A stretch of DNA of 35,925 nucleotides from W1P20-047 sp051878795 (GTDB lineage Bacteria > Actinomycetota > Coriobacteriia > Coriobacteriales > Eggerthellaceae), in NCBI GenBank assembly GCA_051878795.1, contig JBJEKU010000099.1, positions 1 to 35,925 on the forward strand. The letters run 5' to 3'. The notes beneath the pieces were generated by a model that was not told the DNA's origin, searched no databases, and saw only the letters and a program-made list of their open reading frames with translations. Of this stretch, positions 24,158 through 31,978 are shown in pieces. The translations under genes were made by a program, and so were the position numbers. Numbering within the stretch: the stretch's first letter is position 1; each line of letters opens with the position of its first letter.

Positions 24158-25915
24158 ATGATCATCCTCGACGACGCCTACGTATCGAATCGCATGTGCC
24201 GCTACCTGGAACTGAGCAGGCAGCCCGTCTTGGAAAGCGCCATCTCCCTGCGGCTGAGGGAACAGGGAGCGCGCATCAACATCGTCCCCGAAGCGCAGGC
24301 AATCGAGCGCATCGATGCGGGAGAGCCCCTCTACGCCATGTCCGAAAGCCATTTCGGCTGGGTGACCGAGCATGTAAGCAGGAAGAACATCCTCCACGGG
24401 CTTTCCATCTTCAAAGATAAGGAGCGCATGCGCACGCTGCTTGCGCCCATGTATCCCGACTACTTCTTCCAGGCGATCGATGCGAAAGACCTGCCGCACA
24501 CGCCCTTCCCCGCCGAGCACGTTCCCTTCGTGCTCAAACCGAGCGTGGGCTTCCTCAGCCTGGGCATCTACATCGTCCGCACCGAAGAGGACTGGGTACG
24601 GGCGATAGCCGATATCGCCGCAAGCCGCGATGGCTGGACGCAGTGGTACGACCAGAACGTCATCGGAAGCGGACGCTTCATCATGGAGTCGCTCATCGAG
24701 GGGACCGAATACGCGCTCGATGCGTATTTCGACCAGGAAGGCGAGCCGCATCTGCTCAACATCCTGCGCCACGATTTCGCGAACTCCGAAGACACCGCCG
24801 ATAGGCTCTACGTCTGCGGCGCGCAGATCATGCGGGAAAAGCACCAGGTCATGCTCGACTTCCTGAAAAAGGCGAATGGATACTGCAAGGTCACGGGCTT
24901 CCCCGTGCATGTAGAGGTGCGCGAGTGCGACGGCGTGGTCTATCCCGTGGAATTCAACGCCCTGCGCTTCGCCGGGCTGGGCGGGACGGAAGTCTCGCAG
25001 ATGGCCTTCGGCTTCTACACCTTCGCGCACTACCTGCAGAATACCGAGCCCGACTGGGATGCCGCGTTCGCGCATGCGGGAAACGACCTGTACTGCATGT
25101 CGGTGCTGAACCCGCCTGCAGGCACCCCCGCAGGCACCACCATGGACTATGACGCCTTCTGCCGCCAATGGAAGCATCCCCTGGCGATGGACCGCTTCGA
25201 CTTCGATGCCACGGGCATCATGGGATTCCTATTCTGGAAAACGAGCGCCGAAGACGACAGCGAGCGCGTGCGCATGCTGAACGACGACCTCCGGGGCTAC
25301 CTGATCGCCCCCGGGCAGCCGCTACCGGCATCGGGCCCCGGATCAAGCGGTGCCATGCTAGGCGAGCCGCCCCACGAATACTCCCCCAACAGGCGCTATC
25401 CCAATGCCGCCCGAAACGCCGCACCGAAGGCGGCGACCGTCAGCCCAAGCCCCCTTCCCGACGGAAACCAGAACCCGGAAAACGCACAAGCTCCCACCCC
25501 CAGACAAGCTGCGCCCGGGGCTCCCGAACCCCCGAAGGGCTTCAACGAGGAAAACCCCTTCGATAACGACTCGAACCCCTTTGGACGTGGGGTCGACCCC
25601 TTCGCCCCCAGGCCACTGCCCGAGGAGCCGAAAGAACGTTTCGTGCCCAATACCATGCAGAAAGCCATCTGGTCGGGTCTAGGCTTCCTCTTCGGATTCC
25701 TGGGAGTTGCGCTCGTATTCTTCATGGGAATGCGCCAACCGGCAAGCGTGCGCCTGGAGATGCTCAAATGGGCCGGTGTGGGCTTTGCCGCCGCAATCGC
25801 CGTGGAATTCACCTTCCTATTCCTCTACGGCGACCAGATCAGCGGGATGCTCGGCGCCATGGGCTCCGCATCGGGCGGAGCCGGCGCGGGTACGGGTACG
25901 GGCAGCGTCTTCTAG
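24158..25915 (+). CDS. ATP-grasp domain protein with NPF-rich linker and two C-terminal membrane segments
   Basis: 585 residues. Residues 1-390 resemble an ATP-grasp carboxylate-amine/thiol ligase: VPFVLKPSVGFLSLGIYIV looks like the ATP lysine strand, FIMESLIEGTEYALDAYFD the hinge and substrate region, and VYPVEFNALRFAG the metal-site strand (E/N). Residues 390-500 are a Pro/Ala/Asn-rich linker with ENPF, SNPF and VDPF. Two hydrophobic helices at about 504-524 and 537-557 and a Gly/Thr-rich tail follow. A ligase anchored by its C-terminus is unusual. AAGG precedes the start. No substrate can be assigned. It is divergent from the J-domain gene, whose product has the same kind of linker, which hints at a common membrane assembly. 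Confidence 0.85.
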   Translation: MIILDDAYVSNRMCRYLELSRQPVLESAISLRLREQGARINIVPEAQAIERIDAGEPLYAMSESHFGWVTEHVSRKNILHGLSIFKDKERMRTLLAPMYPDYFFQAIDAKDLPHTPFPAEHVPFVLKPSVGFLSLGIYIVRTEEDWVRAIADIAASRDGWTQWYDQNVIGSGRFIMESLIEGTEYALDAYFDQEGEPHLLNILRHDFANSEDTADRLYVCGAQIMREKHQVMLDFLKKANGYCKVTGFPVHVEVRECDGVVYPVEFNALRFAGLGGTEVSQMAFGFYTFAHYLQNTEPDWDAAFAHAGNDLYCMSVLNPPAGTPAGTTMDYDAFCRQWKHPLAMDRFDFDATGIMGFLFWKTSAEDDSERVRMLNDDLRGYLIAPGQPLPASGPGSSGAMLGEPPHEYSPNRRYPNAARNAAPKAATVSPSPLPDGNQNPENAQAPTPRQAAPGAPEPPKGFNEENPFDNDSNPFGRGVDPFAPRPLPEEPKERFVPNTMQKAIWSGLGFLFGFLGVALVFFMGMRQPASVRLEMLKWAGVGFAAAIAVEFTFLFLYGDQISGMLGAMGSASGGAGAGTGTGSVF

Positions 25916-25939
25916 GCTTTCGCGCCCCTTCCCCGAAGG

Positions 25940-26923
25940 CTACCTTCCCAGGCTCAGCTCATGCTTCTGACGGGACTTCTCGTCATAGCGCTGGCGGTAC
26001 CGTACGTCCACCAATTCCGCGACGATGGCGATTGCCAGCTCCGCCGGGGTCTTGGCACCGAATTTCAATCCGATGGGACGCTTGATGGCGTCCCATTGCG
26101 CCTCGGTCATGCCGTGGGAAAGGCAGATGCCGCGCACCGTCTCGTTCTTCCCCTTGCATCCCATCATGCCCGTGTAGGCCACATCGTTGCGAGCCGCCCA
26201 CAGGCAGCCCTCTGGATCGAACATGTGGCCGCGGGTGAGCACGCACACGTAATCCGACGGGTCGGCCGCAAGGCCGTCGAGCTCTTCGAAGCTCCTTAAT
26301 AGCACCCTTTCGGCTGAAGGGAAGCGCTCGGGATTCAGGTACGCTGGATCGTAGTCGACTGCGACCACCCTGAATCCCACATGATCGGCAAGCGCCGCCA
26401 CTTCCGCCGCAGCATCGCTTGCTCCCAGAAGCCAGACGCGCACTTTTTCCTGCAGGGCCGCCGAGCACCAGGTCACCCCATCGAACTGCTCGGTGTGCAT
26501 GGAGGGCCCGCGCGTGCAGTCCTTCATCTGGAAGATATCGCGGGGACTGGGCTTGCGGGCGCTGACTATTTCCTTCGCATCGTTGCAGAAGAAGACCGCA
26601 TCCAAGCCGTCGGCGCTACCCTGCCCACCGTATTTCTTCGTCACCTCGTTATCTACGTTGGACACGGCAGCTTCGGCATCATAGACGAACTTGAAGCCGA
26701 TCCACGCCTGCTCGCCGCAATCGATCGCCTGCAGCGCACGTTCGAACACAGGCAGATCCCGCTCATCCATCCGGCGCGCTATACGGACGGCGTTTTCTGG
26801 GGAGATGTTGGGATTGCCCTGCGTCGCCTCTTCGGAGAAGCAAGGGAAATCATCCGGTGAAAGCAAGGGCGTCCGTCCTGCCTGCAAAGCCTCGATGATT
26901 TCAACTATCGCCTGCCTGCGCAT
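25940..26923 (-). CDS. XdhC/CoxI-family protein (molybdenum hydroxylase maturation factor)
   Basis: 327 residues from ATG 26923, chosen for the excellent AAGGAGG five bases upstream; the longer frame upstream overlaps purN. Residues 163-200 start a Rossmann fold (VWLLGASDAAAEVAALADHVGFRVVAVDYD, D190), then GHMFDPEGCLWAARNDVAYTGMMGCKGKNE, the XdhC C-terminal domain motif. Relatives insert or sulfurate the molybdenum cofactor of xanthine dehydrogenase-type hydroxylases or related selenium-dependent enzymes. No molybdenum hydroxylase gene is in this window; the neighbouring purine genes give only a loose link. It is convergent with the ATP-grasp gene, 24 bases away, with no terminator between. 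Confidence 0.85.
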   Translation of the reverse strand: MRRQAIVEIIEALQAGRTPLLSPDDFPCFSEEATQGNPNISPENAVRIARRMDERDLPVFERALQAIDCGEQAWIGFKFVYDAEAAVSNVDNEVTKKYGGQGSADGLDAVFFCNDAKEIVSARKPSPRDIFQMKDCTRGPSMHTEQFDGVTWCSAALQEKVRVWLLGASDAAAEVAALADHVGFRVVAVDYDPAYLNPERFPSAERVLLRSFEELDGLAADPSDYVCVLTRGHMFDPEGCLWAARNDVAYTGMMGCKGKNETVRGICLSHGMTEAQWDAIKRPIGLKFGAKTPAELAIAIVAELVDVRYRQRYDEKSRQKHELSLGR

Positions 26924-26963
26924 TGCAACCTCCTTCCGCACACCCGACGCATCGCGCCGGCGC

Positions 26964-27001
26964 GCAACAGAAAAGGCGGCAGCCGAAAAAGCCGCCGCCT
27001 T
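26964..27001 (-). terminator. Terminator of purN
   Basis: On the minus strand AAGGCGGC (27001-26994) pairs with GCCGCCTT (26980-26973), with further pairing GGC/GCT inside, followed by TTCTGTTG. It lies 19 bases past the purN stop and before the xdhC-like gene. Confidence 0.8.
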
Positions 27002-27020
27002 CCAACGAATCGATTCGAAC

Positions 27021-27638
27021 CTACCCGGCGATATTGACCTTGCGGTCTTCGCCGACCGTAACCGCCCCCGCGGCAAGCAGGCCCAGCACTTCGGGGTAGA
27101 GGACATGCTCCGTCGCATGGATGCGCTCTTCCAGGCTATCCAAGGTGTCGTCTTCACGCACCTCGACCGCACGCTGGGCGACGATGGGGCCCTTGTCGTA
27201 TTCCGCATTCGCGAAATGCACGGTGACGCCCGTCACCTTCACGCCTGCATCGAAGGCATCCTGGATGGCATGGGCGCCCTTGAAGGAAGGGAGCAATGCG
27301 GGATGCAGGTTGAGGACCCGATCGGGATACGCGTCGAGCAAAGGATCGCGCACCATGCGCATATAGCCCGCCATCACGATGTATTCCGCACCCGCCTCTT
27401 GCATCTCGCGGACGATCAGCTCATCCGCGGCAATGGGATCGGCGTATACGTCACGGTTCAAGGCGAGGATAGGGATGCCCGCCTTTTCGGCGCGCTTCAA
27501 ACCGTACGCATCGGGCCTGGAGGATATCACCTTCACGATGCGGCAGTTCAGGCTGCCATCTTCGATCCTGTCGATGATGGCCTGCAGGTTCGTGCCAGAA
27601 CCGGAAAGCAGAACTCCGATGTTCAGTGCCTGTGCCAT
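27021..27638 (-). CDS. purN: Phosphoribosylglycinamide formyltransferase
   Basis: Transfers a formyl group from 10-formyl-tetrahydrofolate to GAR, the third step of purine synthesis. The protein has 205 residues. GVLLSGSGTNLQAIID binds the phosphate. The catalytic Asn-His pair lies in RVLNLHPALLPSFKGAHA and the catalytic Asp in YDKGPIVAQRAV. It starts 15 bases after the purM stop, so the two form a purMN operon that ends at the terminator at 26964-27001. Confidence 0.96.
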   Translation of the reverse strand: MAQALNIGVLLSGSGTNLQAIIDRIEDGSLNCRIVKVISSRPDAYGLKRAEKAGIPILALNRDVYADPIAADELIVREMQEAGAEYIVMAGYMRMVRDPLLDAYPDRVLNLHPALLPSFKGAHAIQDAFDAGVKVTGVTVHFANAEYDKGPIVAQRAVEVREDDTLDSLEERIHATEHVLYPEVLGLLAAGAVTVGEDRKVNIAG

Positions 27639-27653
27639 GCTGTCCGTCCTCCC

Positions 27654-28778
27654 CTATTCGCAGGTGAAGCCCGCGGGGAACAGGGCGTCTTCGTTCGTAT
27701 AGACGACCTCGCCCTTGCCGGGGATGATAGTGCCGATGGTGAAGACCTTCTCGCCTTCCGCCTGCAGGGTTGCCGCAACGGCATCCGCAGCCTCGGGCTT
27801 GACGATCAGTACCATGCCCACACCCATGTTGAAGGTCTTGAGCGCCTCCGCCTCGGTCAGATGGGCGGCATTGCAGACGAAGGGGATGATCGCGGGCATT
27901 TCCCACGTACCCACGTTCACCTGGGCGTCCAGGTTCTCGGGGAGAGCTCGGTTGAGGTTTTCGGTAATGCCGCCGCCGGTGATATGGGCGACCGCATGGA
28001 TGCCGCAGCCATGCTCGCGAAGGGCCTTGAGCACGGGCTTGACGTAGATGCGGGTGGGCTCCAGCAGCGCATCCTGGACGCAACGGCCGCCCAGGCATTC
28101 GCGGGGCTGACGCAGTTCTTCCACATCCTTGCCCTCCGTGCACACCTTGCGCGCCAGGGAATAGCCGTTGGAATGCAGGCCGCTCGAAGCCAAGCCCAGC
28201 AGCACGTCGCCTTCGCAGACGTTCGCGGGATCGAGCATCTTCGTACGGTCGACGATGCCCACAGTAAAGCCGCTCAGATCGTATTCATCGGGGTCCATGA
28301 CGCCGGGATGCTCGGCCATCTCGCCGCCGATCAGTGCGCAGCCCGCCTGGCGGCAGCCGTCGGCGATTCCTGCGACCACTTCGGCCACGGCCTCGCTCTT
28401 CAACTTGCCGATGGCGATGTAGTCCAGGAAGAACAGGGGCTCCGCACCGGATGCCAGGATATCGTTCACGCACATGGCGACCAGGTCCACGCCCACGGTG
28501 TCATGCTTGCCGGCGATCTTGGCAACCTGCAGCTTGGTTCCCACGCCGTCGGTACCGGAAACCAGCAGGGGGTCTTCCATATCCTTGGCCGCGGCGATGC
28601 TGAACAAGCCGCCGAAACCGCCGATATCGCCCACCACCTCATCACGGTAAGTGGAATGCACGGCGTCCTTGATCGCGTGTACGGCGCGTGCGCCCTCGGC
28701 AGTATCCACGCCGGCCTGGGCGTACGTGACCTGCTCTTCCGGCGCAGCGTTGGCGGCGGTGTTGTTTCGTTCTGTCAT
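27654..28778 (-). CDS. purM: Phosphoribosylformylglycinamidine cyclo-ligase
   Basis: Closes FGAM to AIR with ATP, the fifth purine step. The protein has 374 residues. VTYAQAGVDTAEGARAVHAIK begins the family, LVSGTDGVGTKLQVA is the conserved substrate loop, and GLASSGLHSNGYSLAR and AHITGGGITENLNRALPENL are the ATP and domain-closing motifs. The start at 28778 is set by AAGGAG seven bases upstream; it is preceded by a candidate promoter at 28849-28821. The N-terminal 15 residues (TERNNTAANAAPEEQ) are an extra polar extension. Confidence 0.96.
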   Translation of the reverse strand: MTERNNTAANAAPEEQVTYAQAGVDTAEGARAVHAIKDAVHSTYRDEVVGDIGGFGGLFSIAAAKDMEDPLLVSGTDGVGTKLQVAKIAGKHDTVGVDLVAMCVNDILASGAEPLFFLDYIAIGKLKSEAVAEVVAGIADGCRQAGCALIGGEMAEHPGVMDPDEYDLSGFTVGIVDRTKMLDPANVCEGDVLLGLASSGLHSNGYSLARKVCTEGKDVEELRQPRECLGGRCVQDALLEPTRIYVKPVLKALREHGCGIHAVAHITGGGITENLNRALPENLDAQVNVGTWEMPAIIPFVCNAAHLTEAEALKTFNMGVGMVLIVKPEAADAVAATLQAEGEKVFTIGTIIPGKGEVVYTNEDALFPAGFTCE

Positions 28779-28820
28779 GTGGATACTCCTTATGCTCGAG
28801 GCGACGCATCTGCGAAGCCA

Positions 28821-28849
28821 ATTGTGAAGGATTGGGGACATCGGGACAA
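28821..28849 (-). promoter_or_regulatory. Candidate purMN promoter
   Basis: On the minus strand TTGTCC (28849-28844), an exact 17-base spacer, then CACAAT (28826-28821). It lies about 43 bases before the purM start codon. Confidence 0.45.
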
Positions 28850-28894
28850 GTACACAGGGGCGCTCAGCCCAAGCGGGACTGGTAAAAGAGCCTG

Positions 28895-29764
28895 TTAGAC
28901 CGCCTCGCCTGCATCGCGCATCGAATCGATGTCGCTCTGATCGACCGCCGATCCGCCGGTGCCGCCCGGCACGGCGGTGGACACAACCTGCGAGAACAGC
29001 ACGGCACGGCCGTTATCCTTCGTGTAATCGCAGGTGGAAAGCGTGATCATCTTCTCGATGGAGGCGGGATCGGGCATACCCTCCGAAGGCTGCACCACAC
29101 TGCGCTCCTGCTTATCGGCGATGTAGGCGATTCGATCCTCGTCGGAAGAGAATTCGGTTTCCACCAGCGCATCCCATCCATCGGTGATCACCAAGGCGAA
29201 AGTCTCGCACTGGTAGTTGCAGTCGGGGGTGAGCACGTACACGTACCGGCAGGCGTTGAACTGCGCCTCGTCGGTGAGCTGCTTGGAAATGGCGGCGAAC
29301 ATGGAACCATCGTTCATATGATGGCCGTAAAGCAGGTTGTTCTCATCCGCGAAGCCCGGATCGTTATTGCAATCCAAGAAGATGCTGCCGCAGCGGGCGG
29401 AAAAGCCGTTGGACTGGTTGAAATCCATGGTCAGATAGGTTTCGTTGTCCCCGGTCTGCACCACGGGATAATTGATGTTGGTGCCGGGCACATACACCCA
29501 TGCCACCACGTCCCCGTTCACCGAACGCAGGTAATCCCAGTCGACCGTCATATCGGCAAGCGTGGTCCCGGAAACGTCTTGGGCGTCGAAGGCCTTGCCG
29601 GCAAGGTCGTCATAGCCCTTTTCGGCAGACCAGTACGAATAGAAGATGAAGCCCAGTACGGATACTGCGACGACGCAGACCGCCAGCGCAAGCCAGAACA
29701 CCACGCCCCATAACCGCTTCCCGCGCCTTCCCGGATCGGGTGCGGATGCATGCCTTCCCCTCAT
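28895..29764 (-). CDS. srtB: Class B sortase
   Basis: A 289-residue membrane-anchored transpeptidase that joins surface proteins to the cell wall or to pilin-like partners. A basic N-terminus is followed by one membrane segment (about 20-42) and then the sortase barrel. VYVPGTNINYPVVQTGDNETYL and GSIFLDCNNDP are class B hallmarks. The catalytic residues are the His in L-L-Y-G-H-H-M (148/149), C245 in T-L-S-T-C-D-Y and R253 in N-G-R-A-V-L-F. AAAGGAG lies four bases before the ATG. No protein with a sorting signal is in the window, so its substrates lie elsewhere. It is downstream of ppk2 and upstream of purM with no clear terminator of its own. Confidence 0.93.
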   Translation of the reverse strand: MRGRHASAPDPGRRGKRLWGVVFWLALAVCVVAVSVLGFIFYSYWSAEKGYDDLAGKAFDAQDVSGTTLADMTVDWDYLRSVNGDVVAWVYVPGTNINYPVVQTGDNETYLTMDFNQSNGFSARCGSIFLDCNNDPGFADENNLLYGHHMNDGSMFAAISKQLTDEAQFNACRYVYVLTPDCNYQCETFALVITDGWDALVETEFSSDEDRIAYIADKQERSVVQPSEGMPDPASIEKMITLSTCDYTKDNGRAVLFSQVVSTAVPGGTGGSAVDQSDIDSMRDAGEAV

Positions 29765-29840
29765 TCGGCTCCTTTCGCAATCGGCGTTTGCCGCGCAAAC
29801 GCTAACCGTTCCACCCTACCACAACCAGGCGCCCCGAAGC

Positions 29841-29888
29841 CGAAACGCCTCCCAACGCCTGCACGCTCTGCACAGGCATCGGGAGGCG
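29841..29888 (-). terminator. Terminator of the polyP:AMP phosphotransferase gene
   Basis: On the minus strand a 16-pair stem forms between 29888-29873 and 29861-29846 (two G-U pairs, no bulges) with an 11-base loop, followed by TTTCGG. It is 46 bases past the stop codon. Confidence 0.75.
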
Positions 29889-29934
29889 GAATGCGCGTTT
29901 TCAGGAATCCCGGAGGGTCCCGGAAACTGCCGGC

Positions 29935-31662
29935 TTAGAACTTCTCCTGCTCCAAGCGCTTCTCCAATGCGGCGTTGATGGTCTTCAGGGCCTTGACGCG
30001 GGCATAGAGCTTGTCATTGCTTTCCAGGATGGTCCAGGGGGCGTACTCGGTGGAAGTGAGTCGGAACATGTCCTCCACCGCCTCGCGGTACTGGGGGTAC
30101 TTGTCGCGGTTGCGCCAGTCCTCTTCGGTGATCTTCCATACCTTGTCGGGATTCTGCTCGCGGGCGATGAAGCGCTTCATCTGCTCGTCGCGGTCGATCT
30201 CGACCCAGAACTTCAGCAGCACGGCGCCCCAATCCACCAGGTCGCGCTCGAACTCGTTGATCTCGTCATACGCACGGGCCCACTGGCTGGGCGTCGCGAA
30301 TCCCTCGACCCTTTCCACCAACACGCGTCCGTACCAGCTGCGGTCGTAGATGCCTACATGGCCGGCCTTGGGAAGGCGGGTCCAGTAGCGCCACAGATGG
30401 GGATGCATCAGTTCGGGCTTGGTGGGGGCGGGGCTGGGGAACACCGTATAGCTACGTGCATCCAGGGCCTGCGCGATGCGCTTGATGCTGCCGCCCTTGC
30501 CCGCGGCGTCCTGGCCTTCGAACATGAAGATCATGGGGATGCGGCGCAGGTACATCTCCAATTCCAGGTTGTAGAGCTTCTTCTGCTCCTCCTTCAGGAT
30601 GACCTTGTACTTTTCCCTGTCCAGACGCAGATGGTAGTCAACGCCCCTGAGGGTGGGATAGGCCGCCTCGATGGGGAACTTGGAAGAGGTGGGGGCGAAG
30701 GAGTGCTGCAGGGCGGCAGCCGCCTCGTTCGCCTCGCGGATAGCCGCATTCTGCTCGGGGGTGCGAACGCGTTCGTCGCCTTCCACCTGGGCTGCAGCGC
30801 CTGCGGAATTGGACGCCGCCTTCGCCGCGGCAGCTGCGACCTCGGGATCGGCGGCGCGGTTCACCGCCTCATCGAGGGCATTGACCAGCGTGCGGGCGAT
30901 AGTGAGATTCGCACGACGGCGGTCTTCGGCATTCACGACGACCCACTGGGCGAAATCGAAGTTGGTGCGCTCGAGCAGCTTATCGAAGACATCGTAGTAG
31001 AAGTCGTGGTCGTTGATCCTCTTCAGGGCACCGGGCTCGACGCGCCATGCGGTATTGGGATCGGAAGCGAGGCGCTTCAGACGGCGTTCCTGCTCGGCCT
31101 TGGTGATATGCAGGAAGAACTTCACCACCACGTAGCCGTCTTCGACCAGCTGATGCTCGAAGCGCTCGGCGGATTCGATCGAATTCGCGAAGACCGCCTT
31201 GATGTTCTCGATTTCCTTCTTGCTTGCTTCGGACCTCTTCCCTTTCTTCAAGGGATGCTCGTCGGCATACGCATAGAAGGCCTCCCTTGCGGCGATATCG
31301 TACCAACCGCGATCGTAGAGGGTCATATTGCCGCGCATGTCGAGCGCATCCCAGAATTCCTTCATCAGGGGATAGAAGTCGGTGGCGCCATAGCCCTGAG
31401 AGCGGAACATCCTGGCATCGGCGACCTCGTCGCTCTGGGTGACATGGACGGAAGTTGCACGGGCGTCGAGGTTGTACATCAAGTCGGAGATGCGCCCGCC
31501 ACGGCCGGCACCGTTCCAACCCTCGAACAGCACCACCAAGCCGATACCCTTGGATCGGGCCTCCTGCTGCAAAACGACCAGGCGGTTCACAAGCTCGTCA
31601 CGCACGGGCTTGTATTCTTCCTTGGTGATCTTCTCGACATCGAAATCAATTTTCTCAAGCAT
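29935..31662 (-). CDS. pap: Polyphosphate:AMP phosphotransferase (two-domain PPK2)
   Basis: 575 residues with two PPK2 domains in tandem, the layout of polyP:AMP phosphotransferases that make ADP from AMP at the cost of polyphosphate. Domain 2 carries a complete Walker A (E382-G-Q-D-A-A-G-K-G-G391) and D-R-S-W-Y-G-R lid/Walker B residues. Domain 1 has a changed loop (E47-G-W-N-G-A-G-R-G-G56) with Asp to Asn and Lys to Arg, so only domain 2 is expected to be active, as is known for this family. A linker of about 50 residues (AAAAKAASNSAGAAAQ) separates them. AAGGAG precedes the ATG. It is divergent from ppk1, pairing polyP synthesis with polyP use. Confidence 0.93.
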   Translation of the reverse strand: MLEKIDFDVEKITKEEYKPVRDELVNRLVVLQQEARSKGIGLVVLFEGWNGAGRGGRISDLMYNLDARATSVHVTQSDEVADARMFRSQGYGATDFYPLMKEFWDALDMRGNMTLYDRGWYDIAAREAFYAYADEHPLKKGKRSEASKKEIENIKAVFANSIESAERFEHQLVEDGYVVVKFFLHITKAEQERRLKRLASDPNTAWRVEPGALKRINDHDFYYDVFDKLLERTNFDFAQWVVVNAEDRRRANLTIARTLVNALDEAVNRAADPEVAAAAAKAASNSAGAAAQVEGDERVRTPEQNAAIREANEAAAALQHSFAPTSSKFPIEAAYPTLRGVDYHLRLDREKYKVILKEEQKKLYNLELEMYLRRIPMIFMFEGQDAAGKGGSIKRIAQALDARSYTVFPSPAPTKPELMHPHLWRYWTRLPKAGHVGIYDRSWYGRVLVERVEGFATPSQWARAYDEINEFERDLVDWGAVLLKFWVEIDRDEQMKRFIAREQNPDKVWKITEEDWRNRDKYPQYREAVEDMFRLTSTEYAPWTILESNDKLYARVKALKTINAALEKRLEQEKF

Positions 31663-31739
31663 GGGAATCGCTCCTTACATAGGAGTCCGAGCCCATTTGG
31701 ATTAGCAGGACCCGAACAACCAGGCTGCACGATTGAAAA

Positions 31740-31769
31740 AGGATACCCGTCAGGATAAACGCATGTCAA
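31740..31769 (-). promoter_or_regulatory. Candidate promoter of the polyP:AMP phosphotransferase gene
   Basis: Minus strand: consensus TTGACA (31769-31764), 18-base spacer, TATCCT (31745-31740), about 78 bases before the ATG. Confidence 0.5.
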
Positions 31770-31888
31770 TTTTTGTCCAAGGATTATCCGAATCAGAGAT
31801 GAAAGTGTCAAAGTCACATTTGGAAAACTGTAAATAATAGCAAACAGAAGTAAGGAAAACGACAAAAACGGAGCATCGTCGATACCTG

Positions 31889-31897
31889 TGATATAAG
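31889..31897 (+). promoter_or_regulatory. Candidate extended -10 promoter of ppk1
   Basis: TG (31889-31890), one base, then TATAAG (31892-31897). There is no good -35 at the right distance. It gives a leader of about 75 bases that ends in the GGAGGGAG ribosome site. Confidence 0.4.
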
Positions 31898-31978
31898 TAT
31901 GTTAAGGAGTTTATTCCAAATCGTATCCCGCCCATTTCGCATTGAAAAAGGCTGCCATCACGGAGGGAGATCCACACC

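Larger units (their letters stand above)
31663..31978. other. Divergent promoter region of the polyphosphate pair
   Basis: A 316-base AT-rich gap with no gene. For the minus strand it holds TTGACA-N18-TATCCT (31769-31740). For the plus strand it holds an extended -10 TG-A-TATAAG (31889-31897), about 75 bases before the ppk1 ATG. A palindrome GGAT-T-ATCC lies at 31781-31789. Phosphate-regulator sites would be expected here, but I cannot recognise a convincing one. Confidence 0.55.
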
